The notes: a model not told the origin generated them from the sequence alone. DNA of 11,197 nt from SHAN690 sp040905305 (GCA_040905305.1 JBBDRU010000039.1:1-11197), one strand, 5' to 3'. Shown: positions 1 to 7,539, counted from the first letter of the stretch. Translations and numbers: made by a program.

Positions 1-1
1 C

Positions 2-1684
2 TTTTCATCACCTGAAGACCGCATCCAAAGGCACCTTATCGAAGCTCACAGACTGCTCTCCCAAAACGCAAACAGCACATCTGAAAGTCGAGTTGCCCTT
101 TTGAGCGAACTAAAACAATATGCTGAAAAACGTCAATTTCCCAAAAACACAAAACACTCCATTCAAATTCCTTATTTCATCGATGACTTCAACACTCCTT
201 GCGCTGTCGCAAACCTAATGCTAGCAAACAATAGCGATGATTTGGCCTACACCATTCAAGACAACTACAATTATCGATATATCAAAGAGATGCCTCAATC
301 GCTTGTAAACACTTGGGCTTCTGAAGCAGGTTTCGAAACGTGGGAACTCGCATTGATTCAACCGGCCTATGATCCAAAATGCCCGCCCGTACGCTGGATC
401 CCGGAAAATGATTTTGAGCCGAATGGGCCTGTGCATCATGTGAACTTCAACTCCGAATCTGAAAACCTGTGCATGGCAGGCGCGTTCACAAGCGAAAACG
501 GATCGTGTTTCGTTTGTGTGAACAATGGTGTAGTCAATGATTTCGAAGGACCACTCTCAGGTGAAGCCCTGGATTTTGTAGAAATAGAGAATCGCTTTTT
601 TGTTGCGGGTAACTTTAGTTCTGATCGCGGACTTGCAATGTCCATTGAACAGGCTTTTGTGCCAGTAGGAACCGGTAATAATTTATATGAATCACACGCT
701 GTCACTTATGACGATCGCTATATTTATTTTGACGCTTACCTCAGTGGGTTCGACAGCTCTATCGTATATAAAATGCACATTGACTCCACCGTGCCTCAGC
801 AATTGTTTAGCGTAAATGGAAAAGTAAATGACTTGCTGATCGACCGCGAAATGGTGATCGCGGCTGGCTTGTTTTCTAAAGCTTACCTACTCGAAAACAC
901 ATTTCCATGCAACAACTTTATTGCTTTGACCCCCAGCGTAATGAGCACCATGGAATGCAGCTTTCAAGGTGAAATATTCACATTAAGCCGTGTTGAGGAT
1001 CTGCTTTATGTCGCTGGTGATTGCACCTTCGATTCAACCGATACTTCTTCCTGCATCATCGCACATGATGACATTGGCAACTGGCATGATGTTTTGGACA
1101 GCAACCGTTTTATGTATAACCCCATGTGGGGCGTCACGGATTATAATACGATTTATGACCTCTATGAATATAAGGACACCTTGTTTGTGGGTGGCGTTCT
1201 TGACAACAGTGGGGGCTCAAACTTGATGTATATTTCTGACAGTCAATTGGTAGCCAGTGCTTGTTTTAACCAACCTGTGAGATCACTTAGTACGAACAAA
1301 AACGGCTACTTGCTTTGTGCCGGTTCGTTTACGGAAAATACACACGGGGCTTATTATGGCGCTCCCTATCATTTAAACTCAACAACTTCATTGAAGTACG
1401 TGGCTTTCAAGGCTGATTATTTAACCGGTGTGGAGGAAGAGTTGTCAGACAATCCCCTGCGTGCTTTTCCAAATCCGGCATCTACTGAAATCCGAATGGA
1501 AGGAATCGCAAATACAACAGCGGTTAATGTGTATGACATCACCGGAAAACGCGTTGATGCCCCTGTGCACAACAGCAGCACGATTGTGATAGACGTAAGC
1601 AACCTGGTTTCAGGTATCTATGTACTGGAGGCAGAGCTTCAAGATCGATCAAAAAAGCGGATGGAGTTTGTGGTGAAGCGCTAG
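2..1684 (+). CDS. T9SS-secreted protein with C-terminal sorting domain (5' end outside window)
   Basis: The reading frame is open from the window edge to TAG at 1682-1684. A TTG at 101 could serve as a start, but the frame continues upstream with sensible coding (FSSPEDRIQRHL...), so the gene is cut and its signal peptide is not visible. The N-terminal part (about 2-380) has a pattern I recall from Bacteroidota secreted proteins: an IQxHL helix, then 'IPYFIDDFNTPCAVANLM', then 'ELALIQPAYDP'. The middle holds repeated short units such as 'CMAGAFTSENG', 'FFVAGNFSSDRG', 'LYVAGDCTF' and 'LFVGGVLDNSGG', consistent with a beta-propeller or similar beta-repeat fold. The last 80 residues or so (from about 1435) form a type A Por secretion sorting domain: FPNPAS, VYDITGKRV, SGIYVLEA and a basic end, KRMEFVVKR. 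It is therefore probably exported by the type IX system to the surface or medium. Its molecular function is unknown. Confidence 0.88.
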   Translation, partial: FSSPEDRIQRHLIEAHRLLSQNANSTSESRVALLSELKQYAEKRQFPKNTKHSIQIPYFIDDFNTPCAVANLMLANNSDDLAYTIQDNYNYRYIKEMPQSLVNTWASEAGFETWELALIQPAYDPKCPPVRWIPENDFEPNGPVHHVNFNSESENLCMAGAFTSENGSCFVCVNNGVVNDFEGPLSGEALDFVEIENRFFVAGNFSSDRGLAMSIEQAFVPVGTGNNLYESHAVTYDDRYIYFDAYLSGFDSSIVYKMHIDSTVPQQLFSVNGKVNDLLIDREMVIAAGLFSKAYLLENTFPCNNFIALTPSVMSTMECSFQGEIFTLSRVEDLLYVAGDCTFDSTDTSSCIIAHDDIGNWHDVLDSNRFMYNPMWGVTDYNTIYDLYEYKDTLFVGGVLDNSGGSNLMYISDSQLVASACFNQPVRSLSTNKNGYLLCAGSFTENTHGAYYGAPYHLNSTTSLKYVAFKADYLTGVEEELSDNPLRAFPNPASTEIRMEGIANTTAVNVYDITGKRVDAPVHNSSTIVIDVSNLVSGIYVLEAELQDRSKKRMEFVVKR

Positions 1685-1717
1685 GGCGTGTCAATATGTA
1701 ATATCCCGATAATTTCA

Positions 1718-1743
1718 GACCATTGATCGAGTTTAAAATGGTC
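1718..1743 (+). other. Weak hairpin after the T9SS gene
   Basis: GACCATT at 1718-1724 pairs with AATGGTC at 1737-1743 across a 12-nt loop, 33 nt after the stop codon. No T-run follows, so it is not a standard intrinsic terminator. It could be a 3'-end structure of the upstream mRNA or chance. Confidence 0.25.
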
Positions 1744-1908
1744 ATCAACACATGTCGTGTGAAGATATGCGGATTTTAGGTAGGGTCGCGCGTGAGGCGG
1801 GTTTTACGGTAATGTACATAACTTTATTCTTTCTTTTCATTAACAATTTAAGCTTCTAAACGGGCTTATTTGAGGTCGTTTTAGGACGAAAATCAGGGTT
1901 GCGCATCA

Positions 1909-1931
1909 GTTACCATTGTTGTGTGCAGTTT
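1909..1931 (+). repeat. Left inverted repeat flanking the toxin-antitoxin pair
   Basis: The sequence contains GTTA, a 5-nt spacer, GTTGTGTGCA (1918-1927) and TTT. It ends just past the toxin stop codon (1933-1935). It matches the right copy in inverted orientation. Confidence 0.5.
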
Positions 1932-1932
1932 A

Positions 1933-2235
1933 TTATTTGAGTCGGTTTTTAATATCCATTCTCTGATGTAAAATTCTAACAATTTCCACAGTTTCATTTT
2001 CCACTTTTCTGTAAAAAATCAGATGCGATTTGATTTTAGTTACTCGATAATTTTTTCGAGTTTGTTCAGCCGATTTTCCAATAAGATAGTTGTCCGCTAT
2101 AAATTCAATCTCTCCAATTATCAAGTCGTAGTATCTGTCGGCTTGTTCTTTAGACCATTTGTGAAAAGTATAAACCCAAATATCATTTAAATCATCAATC
2201 GCTTTTTTACTTATTCGGTATTGGTTTTTACTCAT
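1933..2235 (-). CDS. parE: RelE/ParE-superfamily type II toxin
   Basis: The 100-residue protein has the usual length and pattern of ParE-like toxins. An N-terminal helical part has 'AIDDLNDIWVYTFHKWS' followed by 'QADRYYDLI' (about residues 12-40). A beta-sheet core has 'NYRVTKIKSHLIFYRK' and 'VEIVRILHQRMDIKNRL' (about 62-99), where the YR, H-IFYR and RILH-MD signatures sit. The family includes gyrase poisons (ParE) and ribosome-dependent RNases (RelE); the ParE-like pattern fits better, but the target cannot be fixed from sequence. The start ATG overlaps the antitoxin stop as ATGA (2232-2235), so the toxin is probably translated by coupling after the antitoxin. The gene appears intact. Confidence 0.88.
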   Translation of the reverse strand: MSKNQYRISKKAIDDLNDIWVYTFHKWSKEQADRYYDLIIGEIEFIADNYLIGKSAEQTRKNYRVTKIKSHLIFYRKVENETVEIVRILHQRMDIKNRLK

Positions 2236-2474
2236 AAGTGTTTGCGATGTAATTCAGTCAGATTTTGTTTTGGGTCAAAATTTTCAACAAAACCACTATT
2301 CTCTCCGACTTCGAGAGCTTTAATTAGTTCTCTTTCTTTTTTTTCTTCGCGTTCCAACAAACGTAATGCAGAACGAATAACTTCGCTAACCGAACCATAT
2401 CTACCAGAATTCACTTCTTCTCTGATAAAATCCTCAAAATGATTTCCGAGTGATATTGATGTGTTTTTTCCCAT
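2232..2474 (-). CDS. parD: ParD-family ribbon-helix-helix antitoxin
   Basis: The 80-residue protein starts at ATG 2472-2474. The frame continues 28 codons upstream to 2558, but that stretch (MKWYCYWELC...) is unlike the family and runs through the promoter and repeat, so the internal ATG is chosen. The N-terminus, 'KNTSISLGNHFEDFI', is the DNA-binding strand and first helix of a ribbon-helix-helix fold. 'SGRYGSVSEVIRSALRLLE' (about residues 25-43) is the typical ParD second helix, and the charged C-terminal tail would wrap the toxin. It should neutralise the downstream toxin and autorepress its own promoter at 2493-2523. The gene order, antitoxin first with a 4-nt overlap, is standard for parDE. 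Confidence 0.88.
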   Translation of the reverse strand: MGKNTSISLGNHFEDFIREEVNSGRYGSVSEVIRSALRLLEREEKKERELIKALEVGENSGFVENFDPKQNLTELHRKHL

Positions 2475-2492
2475 TTTGACTATAATTTTACT

Positions 2493-2523
2493 CAAAAATA
2501 CCAAACCTTGGTAACGTAGCCAA
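2493..2523 (-). promoter_or_regulatory. Flavobacterial-type promoter of the parDE pair
   Basis: On the - strand, TTG (2523-2521, within TTTG) is followed by exactly 20 nt and then TATTTTTG (2500-2493). This fits the Bacteroidota consensus TTG-N17-23-TAnnTTTG. The -7 element ends 18 nt before the antitoxin ATG, giving a short leader. The -33 element overlaps the inner edge of the right inverted repeat. Confidence 0.6.
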
Positions 2524-2545
2524 ATTGCACACAACTCCCAATAAC
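2522..2545 (-). repeat. Right inverted repeat flanking the toxin-antitoxin pair
   Basis: The plus-strand sequence contains TGCACACAAC (2526-2535) and TAAC (2542-2545). It is the inverted partner of 1909-1931, with a 1-nt spacer difference and one other substitution in the conserved part. Confidence 0.5.
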
Positions 2546-2718
2546 AGTACCACTTCATTGTTTAACAGCACTGTTCCTGTTATTCGGCAGGTTTTTGATT
2601 TGTTTGTCCGACCAAAATAGTCAAAACATGAAACAAGCTATTGGGTCAAAACTACTGTGAGCATCGCTTCATAACCGGTATAAATGATGTTCTGATTTGA
2701 TCTCTGGTTTTGAATCCA
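2546..2718. other. Intergenic region downstream of the TonB receptor gene
   Basis: No gene is seen. Small palindromes are present: AACAG-CA-CTGTT near 2563-2574 and CCTG...CAGG near 2576-2592. No hairpin followed by a T-run was found on the - strand, so the terminator of the receptor operon is not identified. Confidence 0.4.
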
Positions 2719-5136
2719 TCAAATCTTCACCTGCAGCGTCATGAAAAACATCCTTCGCTCTGCAGGAATAATGCCGGGCCCCGGATAGCCTGTGGCCCTA
2801 CGGGTAAAGTAAATTTCATCCGTGAGGTTGTTGACACTTCCTTCAAGTTGAATACACTTCCACGTATAAGCCATGCTGAGGTCAATCACACTAAAAGCAG
2901 GGATTACACCAACCGTGGCATCAGGAAAAAACTCCGCGTTAGTAGCATCTGTAAATTGCCTGCTCACATAGTTAAGCTGGCTACCAGCACTAAAGTTTCC
3001 CCGTTTAAATCCGATTCCTGTTTTGAAATTGCAGAAGGGAACGTTTTCTACTTGATTATCGTCAAACGCTGAGATATCGCTGCTCATATAACGTGCATCA
3101 ACCAACGCCACGTTGTTATACCAGGCCAAATTCCACTTTGCTTTTGGCAAAAACAGGGCTGTAATATCCAGTTCTTCAAACACTTCAATGCCTAAAAACC
3201 GTGCATCGGCAATGTTATCGCGAAAATTGACTATTCGTTTAATTCCCTCTTCGTTTTCCTCAGCCTTTAGCATTTCTCCGATGCGATTATTGTAGCGCAT
3301 GGCAAACAGACTCGCATCATACCTCAACGCATTTTTTAACAACCCGCCTTTTACTCCTGCATCTACCGTAAAGCCTGTTTCGTCTTGCATGTCAGAGGCA
3401 ATGACCAGGTTTGGGTTGTTCACATACACATCAGAAAAGTTCATGGCGCGGTAATTTTGCGAAGCGTTGGCATAGAACTCCGTTTCAGGTTTACACCTCC
3501 ATGCCACACCGATACCTCCTAGCAACACATTGCGCGACCTTCCACTGGTTTCATCTACCCTATTCCTGCTGAGTAATTCGCCCGTAAGTGGATGCCTCTG
3601 AACTTCGTTGTAGTAGCCTGTTGATCGTGTACTGATGTGTTCCATTCTGATGCCGGGAGTGACGTACCAACAATCTGAAATAGGCAGCAGTAACTCGGCA
3701 AATAACGCAGCATTTTGAGAAGGAAATCGGAAATCCGATCCTTCGAGTTCAGGTGAATCTAAAAACTCATATTGCGGCCCCGAACCTTTATCAGCCTTGC
3801 CTTGTCGGTTACGGGTGTTTCCGCTATAAAGTCGTGAACCGATGAGCACCGCACCCGGGTTACCACTTACATCAAAACGCTGAATCAAGCGGGTTTCATT
3901 TCCAATATTGTTGAATTCCCCTAAAATCAAATCACGCGCACCGCCCGTGTCTGTGCGGTTAATGTTGCCCAAAAACCCAAGTGCTGCACGGCTGCTACTT
4001 AACACGAATGTTTTACTGTTGATGCTCAAGTTTTTGCTCAACTTTCCGTTCAGCGTTACATTGGCCACATTCCAATTTACCCTAAACCAATTGCGCTCGC
4101 GATAGCTTTGTGATGGGTCGTTTTCAAACTGCCTGTCAGTAAGGCCTCCCGGCTGACGTGCATTGTAATAATTGTGTGTGAACGCAGCATCGATCGACCA
4201 TCGATCTGAGAGTTTTCTACCTACCTGTAGGTAAAACCCGTTGCTGTTAAACCTCGAATTTGGCCGCCAACTGTTGCCTTCTTTATGCTGAAAATAGCCG
4301 TAATAGTTCCAGCCACCTGCGTTTCCTCCCAGGCTCGTAAACGTGTTCTTGAAATTATAGCTGCCGATGGTTTGTCTGGCAGTCAACTCCAAAGCCTTAT
4401 GCCTATTCCCGCGTTTCATTTTAAAATTGAGAAGTCCGCCAAACTGCGTACCGTATTGCAACGAGGCTGCACCACGCACCAATTCAATACGCTCCACCGC
4501 CTCGATTGGTGGTGTGTAATAGCTTTCTGGATATCCTAGCGCATCTGCGCTGATGTCATATCCATCTTGTCGTGTGTTGAAGTTTGTGGTGCGCTTAGGA
4601 TCGAGACCTCGGCTACCAATGCCCATTTGCAGACCGCCCGCATCCGTTTCTTGCACATTGATCCCGGGCACTTTGGCAAAAAGCTGGCGGCTGTTGTTTG
4701 ACGCTTGGTTCGTAGCCATTTCATCGGGAAGAACGATGTCGTTTTTTTTTGCCGCATAAAGTCCGTCTATCTCGATGTAGCGCAGCTTGCTCATGCCTTG
4801 GGCAGCCCTGTCGGATTCCACAATTTCAATGGCGGCAAGGTCATAAGCGGAGGGCAATAGCGCTATCTCAATTGTTCTGTATGGCTTCACCTGAGCCTTG
4901 AACACGATGGTATGAGGCTGATAACCTTCCTTGAAAACCGTGGCGGTATGGTTTCCACTTTCAAGGCCTTCAATCTTGATTTCACCTTTTGCATTCGCGG
5001 CAAAACTTTCACTGGAGTGGTCTATGAACGCTTCTGCATTTCCTACCGGACGCACCTTAAAAACTACGCCCGCATCCTGTGCAACGCCCAGCGAAGACAT
5101 GACGACAAAACAGAATATGGTGTATAAATTTTTCAA
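2719..5136 (-). CDS. TonB-dependent outer-membrane receptor, FecA-like
   Basis: This 805-residue protein should be a gated beta-barrel that imports a ligand, most likely a ferric chelate, using TonB energy. It begins with a signal peptide (residues 1-20, cleavage after GVAQ). A carboxypeptidase-regulatory-like domain follows (about 22-95) and then a possible TonB box, 'IEIVES' (103-108). The plug (about 140-242) contains 'RQLFAKVPGINVQETD', 'GIGSRGLDP' and 'YPESYYTPPIEAVERIELV', which resembles FecA-type plugs. The rest is barrel, ending FFMTLQVKI. The start is TTG at 5136-5134: it overlaps the upstream stop as TTGA, has AGGA 5 nt before it, and is needed for a full signal peptide; the next Met (residue 13) would destroy it. 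There is no FecR-type signalling domain and no FecI/FecR gene nearby. The actual ligand is not predictable. Confidence 0.9.
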   Translation of the reverse strand: MKNLYTIFCFVVMSSLGVAQDAGVVFKVRPVGNAEAFIDHSSESFAANAKGEIKIEGLESGNHTATVFKEGYQPHTIVFKAQVKPYRTIEIALLPSAYDLAAIEIVESDRAAQGMSKLRYIEIDGLYAAKKNDIVLPDEMATNQASNNSRQLFAKVPGINVQETDAGGLQMGIGSRGLDPKRTTNFNTRQDGYDISADALGYPESYYTPPIEAVERIELVRGAASLQYGTQFGGLLNFKMKRGNRHKALELTARQTIGSYNFKNTFTSLGGNAGGWNYYGYFQHKEGNSWRPNSRFNSNGFYLQVGRKLSDRWSIDAAFTHNYYNARQPGGLTDRQFENDPSQSYRERNWFRVNWNVANVTLNGKLSKNLSINSKTFVLSSSRAALGFLGNINRTDTGGARDLILGEFNNIGNETRLIQRFDVSGNPGAVLIGSRLYSGNTRNRQGKADKGSGPQYEFLDSPELEGSDFRFPSQNAALFAELLLPISDCWYVTPGIRMEHISTRSTGYYNEVQRHPLTGELLSRNRVDETSGRSRNVLLGGIGVAWRCKPETEFYANASQNYRAMNFSDVYVNNPNLVIASDMQDETGFTVDAGVKGGLLKNALRYDASLFAMRYNNRIGEMLKAEENEEGIKRIVNFRDNIADARFLGIEVFEELDITALFLPKAKWNLAWYNNVALVDARYMSSDISAFDDNQVENVPFCNFKTGIGFKRGNFSAGSQLNYVSRQFTDATNAEFFPDATVGVIPAFSVIDLSMAYTWKCIQLEGSVNNLTDEIYFTRRATGYPGPGIIPAERRMFFMTLQVKI

Positions 5137-6470
5137 CTCTTTCCTGGGTTAAAAGGCAAAATCCATGTTTTATGTCTCCACCCATCTTCGATAGAGGCCA
5201 GATCGACTGATGGATCGATGAATGGGCAACTTGACCGACCGTTGAAGGTGACAAACACATCGGCATTTACAGCTGCAGTTTCTACTCCTTCGCTGCTGTA
5301 GTGTTGTTTCAAGAATTTGGCATACTGAAGCATGAAGTCAGCCTGCGTGCTCATCATTTTTTCCTGAACTGGAGTGAGAAAGTCACGATTGTCCACAAAG
5401 ATTTTACGTCCTTTTTCATCCACTACTTTGAACTGCGCATAACCGGCCTTTTCCACCAACATGACGCGCCAACCGAAGCGGTAGCCCTGCTCATGCCAAA
5501 AGGGGTTTCCGGGATAAAGCAGATGGCGAAACGGAAGCGCCAACTGAACTACTGCGAAAACTGCAACCACAGCTTTCACAGGCATCGAAATTTTGAAATA
5601 GGCTGGCTCTGTTGGCAATTTCGCGCCCCCGTTGCCGCCCAAAAAACCATGCGCTTTTTGGTGAAGATCTGCGGAGAAAAATATCAATGTTGCTCCGATC
5701 ATTATGAACGGAAACATGCCGATTTGAAACAGCGACCATGTTAGAAGGTGAAAAACTACCACCGCGATGTAAGCCAACCATCGGGTGCGGGCAATCAGCA
5801 ATAAAAAAGGAATACTCAAATCATAAATTGCTCCTGCCCAACTAAATGCAAATGCCGTTTCAGGCTGCTTTAAAATTGAGCCTATAACAGGTAAGTGATC
5901 TTGTGAAGGAAGCCAAATGGCCAGAGGCATGGCTTCGAAAAGCCAGTCGGCATTGAGCTTGGCCACTCCCGCCAAAAAATAAACTAACCCAAGCTGAAAC
6001 TTTATGAGGTTAATCGCGAGCGCAGGAACGTGATCGGCTGCATTGGTCAAACCCATCTTTACATCCACTGAATGGCGCCTGTTGGCCGGCAGCCAAATCA
6101 GTAAAAACGCCACCAAACTCACGAAGTAATAATGGTTGAGATAATAGGTAGCATCGACCAATTCTATGGTGGTGAATGATAGAAAAAAAACGATTGCAGA
6201 AATGCGATAAAAAGCGCCCAACGCAATGCCGAGCGCAGAAAAAGCCATCAGGGAGAACATCAAATAATAGCCCCAATCTGCAAATTCGGGCATCCAGTGA
6301 AAGCCGAAATATTTAAAATGAAAAGCCGGTTTAATAAATTGTTCTTCGATCCAACCATTCGCCCAAAACCGGACAATGCTCAGAAACATTATAAAACCAA
6401 AAACCACTCGAAAGGTTACGAGTGGGGCAATGGATAGGCGTTTATGGATAAATCGGTCAATCACCGTCAT
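5133..6470 (-). CDS. Vitamin K-dependent gamma-carboxylase homologue (HTTM family)
   Basis: This 445-residue integral membrane protein has about eight or nine hydrophobic segments in residues 15-313, followed by a large soluble C-terminal part. Compared with human gamma-glutamyl carboxylase from memory, similarity runs almost full length: 'LNHYYF...ANRRHSVD' (111-136), 'VYFLAGVAKLNADWL' (163-177), 'YDLSIPFLL' (216-224), 'FQIGMFPFIMI' (248-258), 'LPFRHLL' (312-318), 'YRFGWRVML' (330-338), 'QYAKFL' (382-387) and 'FIDPSVDL' (417-424). His113 aligns with catalytic His160, and Lys171 with catalytic base Lys218. Such enzymes use reduced quinone, O2 and CO2 to convert Glu to gamma-carboxyglutamate, though a Leptospira homologue is reported to have altered activity. 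The ATG start lies inside the 3' end of the imelysin gene (14-nt overlap). The actual reaction and substrate here are unknown. Confidence 0.85.
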   Translation of the reverse strand: MTVIDRFIHKRLSIAPLVTFRVVFGFIMFLSIVRFWANGWIEEQFIKPAFHFKYFGFHWMPEFADWGYYLMFSLMAFSALGIALGAFYRISAIVFFLSFTTIELVDATYYLNHYYFVSLVAFLLIWLPANRRHSVDVKMGLTNAADHVPALAINLIKFQLGLVYFLAGVAKLNADWLFEAMPLAIWLPSQDHLPVIGSILKQPETAFAFSWAGAIYDLSIPFLLLIARTRWLAYIAVVVFHLLTWSLFQIGMFPFIMIGATLIFFSADLHQKAHGFLGGNGGAKLPTEPAYFKISMPVKAVVAVFAVVQLALPFRHLLYPGNPFWHEQGYRFGWRVMLVEKAGYAQFKVVDEKGRKIFVDNRDFLTPVQEKMMSTQADFMLQYAKFLKQHYSSEGVETAAVNADVFVTFNGRSSCPFIDPSVDLASIEDGWRHKTWILPFNPGKS

Positions 6471-7539
6471 TATCCTGATAAGTGATTTGAACTCCCAGTT
6501 GAGACGGCATGTCGGTTTTAAGCAAGATCACCAAATTTTGAATGGCCGTGTGTGCAGCTTCAACAGAGGCCGGACTTTCATTGATCGCATCATATAGTGT
6601 TCCGTCTAAAACATTCACTTTGGATTCGGAATCTGCAAAACCTTGCTCAATGGCTTCGCTCAACAACCCGTTTTCATATTTAGCGTTGAGTGCATCGAGG
6701 TGGTCGTCAAGACCAAGGCCGTTTGCTCCCATAAAAAGCTGTTTCAAAGCACTGAGGTTTTCAAGGATTAGCTTTTTGGAGGTGCGCGAATAAAACGCCT
6801 CTACCTTTTCGGGTTGTGCTACACCAAGGGTTTTCAATCCAAGCGGAATGGCAACTTTGGCGTTCTTGATCAGTTCGTAATCAAAATTTAACTCATTTAC
6901 CAACTGTCCCATTGAGCTGCCAACGTCAGTGCCGTTATTAGAGGCGAATTTGGATGCATAAGACCCATTCCATGCTTCTAAAACGGGCTCAAGGCGGTCC
7001 TCAATATAGGTGAGGTTATCGGCAAAATAAACTCCTCTCGCTTCTTGGGAAGCCTCCATCCAGTCATCAGAATGGAAAATCAAGTATTCTAAAGTCGCCA
7101 GTCCTTTGGCATCGGCATTTTGCGCTGCTCCAAAATCATAACTCCCTGAGGCGATATTGGATTCAACTTGAGCAGTATCGGTTGGGAAGGTATTGACCAC
7201 CAACCGAAGGTTTTGCTCCTCAGCCGGACCAAACTCAAACGCAGAACAGTGTTGCCATTCTACTCGTGCATCGTTTAACGCTTCTCTTAAGCTTTCAAGT
7301 TTTTCTGAATCAGGAGAACTCATAAATGAGTTGTGCGCGCTGCGCAATGCTTTCATCGACTCATCAAAAGAATTGTAAGCCGGAATGATCACCGCATCGG
7401 CCATGTTTTGAAGCATGTCCTTTCGATCAAACTCAGTCTCTCCGGGCTCGTCTATGGGGTCTTTATCCTTGCAACCTGCATGGCTCAGCGCTATGAGCGC
7501 TGAAACCAATGCGATTGCAACAATTTTTGATCTACTCAT
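6457..7539 (-). CDS. Imelysin-family (IrpA-like) lipoprotein
   Basis: The 360-residue protein has a signal sequence ending in Cys23 (SHAG-C), so it is a probable lipoprotein; the -3 His is unusual for a lipobox. The mature start, CKDKDPIDEPGE, is Lys/acidic, like lipoprotein export signals for the cell surface in this phylum. An all-helical imelysin fold follows, with 'VIIPAYNSF' (50-58), 'WQHCSAFEFGPAEE' (95-108) and 'FPTDTAQV' (118-125). The closing 'QITYQDNDGD' is typical of Bacteroidota members. The imelysin GxHxxE motif appears as G146-L-A-T-L-E151: Gly and Glu are kept, but the His is Ala148. The family is linked to iron uptake and regulation; despite the old name, proteolysis is doubtful. 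The start overlaps the DUF4856 stop as TGATG (7537-7541), so it lies in the receptor operon. Confidence 0.87.
   Translation of the reverse strand: MSRSKIVAIALVSALIALSHAGCKDKDPIDEPGETEFDRKDMLQNMADAVIIPAYNSFDESMKALRSAHNSFMSSPDSEKLESLREALNDARVEWQHCSAFEFGPAEEQNLRLVVNTFPTDTAQVESNIASGSYDFGAAQNADAKGLATLEYLIFHSDDWMEASQEARGVYFADNLTYIEDRLEPVLEAWNGSYASKFASNNGTDVGSSMGQLVNELNFDYELIKNAKVAIPLGLKTLGVAQPEKVEAFYSRTSKKLILENLSALKQLFMGANGLGLDDHLDALNAKYENGLLSEAIEQGFADSESKVNVLDGTLYDAINESPASVEAAHTAIQNLVILLKTDMPSQLGVQITYQDNDGD

Larger units (their letters stand above)
1685..1932. other. Intergenic region between the T9SS gene and the toxin gene
   Basis: This gap of about 250 bp lies between two convergent genes. It holds a 7-bp inverted repeat, GACCATT/AATGGTC (1718-1724 and 1737-1743), without a T-run. 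It also holds an AT-rich stretch around 1810-1860 and the left flank of the toxin-antitoxin cassette. No gene with credible coding character is seen. A 35-codon open frame at 1752-1859 is too weak to call. Confidence 0.5.
1909..2545 (-). mobile_element. Putative toxin-antitoxin cassette bounded by imperfect inverted repeats
   Basis: A ParD/ParE-type pair and its promoter are enclosed by an imperfect inverted repeat. The left copy (1909-1931) reads GTTA-5nt-GTTGTGTGCA-G-TTT. The right copy (2522-2545), read on the - strand, is GTTA-6nt-GTTGTGTGCA-A-TTT, giving 17 matching positions. The interior is visibly richer in A/T than the genes on either side. No transposase or integrase is present, and the ends do not match the canonical integron core RYYYAAC/GTTRRRY exactly. 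I read it as a small mobile or once-mobile cassette, possibly moved in trans. Chance similarity of the short repeats is the main alternative. Confidence 0.4.

Noticed and set aside
101..1684. TTG at 101 as the true start of the first gene
   Set aside because: The frame stays open and protein-like back to the window edge, and a T9SS cargo needs a signal peptide that is not seen at this TTG.
1752..1859. 35-residue open frame with a hydrophobic C-terminal half
   Set aside because: It is short, lies in an AT-rich intergenic stretch, and has no start signal or recognisable family. Chance is likely.
1909..2545. Classical integron cassette with attC
   Set aside because: The flanks lack an exact RYYYAAC/GTTRRRY pair and no integrase is in the window, so only a cassette-like element is claimed.
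2475..2558. 28-residue N-terminal extension of the antitoxin
   Set aside because: It reads through the promoter and the inverted repeat, its composition is unlike ParD, and the internal ATG gives a normal-length protein.
2546..2718. Intrinsic terminator of the receptor operon
   Set aside because: The small palindromes here are weak and none is followed by a T-run on the - strand.
4285..4759. Open frames antisense to the receptor gene on the + strand
   Set aside because: They lie inside a clearly conserved receptor gene and their products show no domain character; they are shadows of its codon use.
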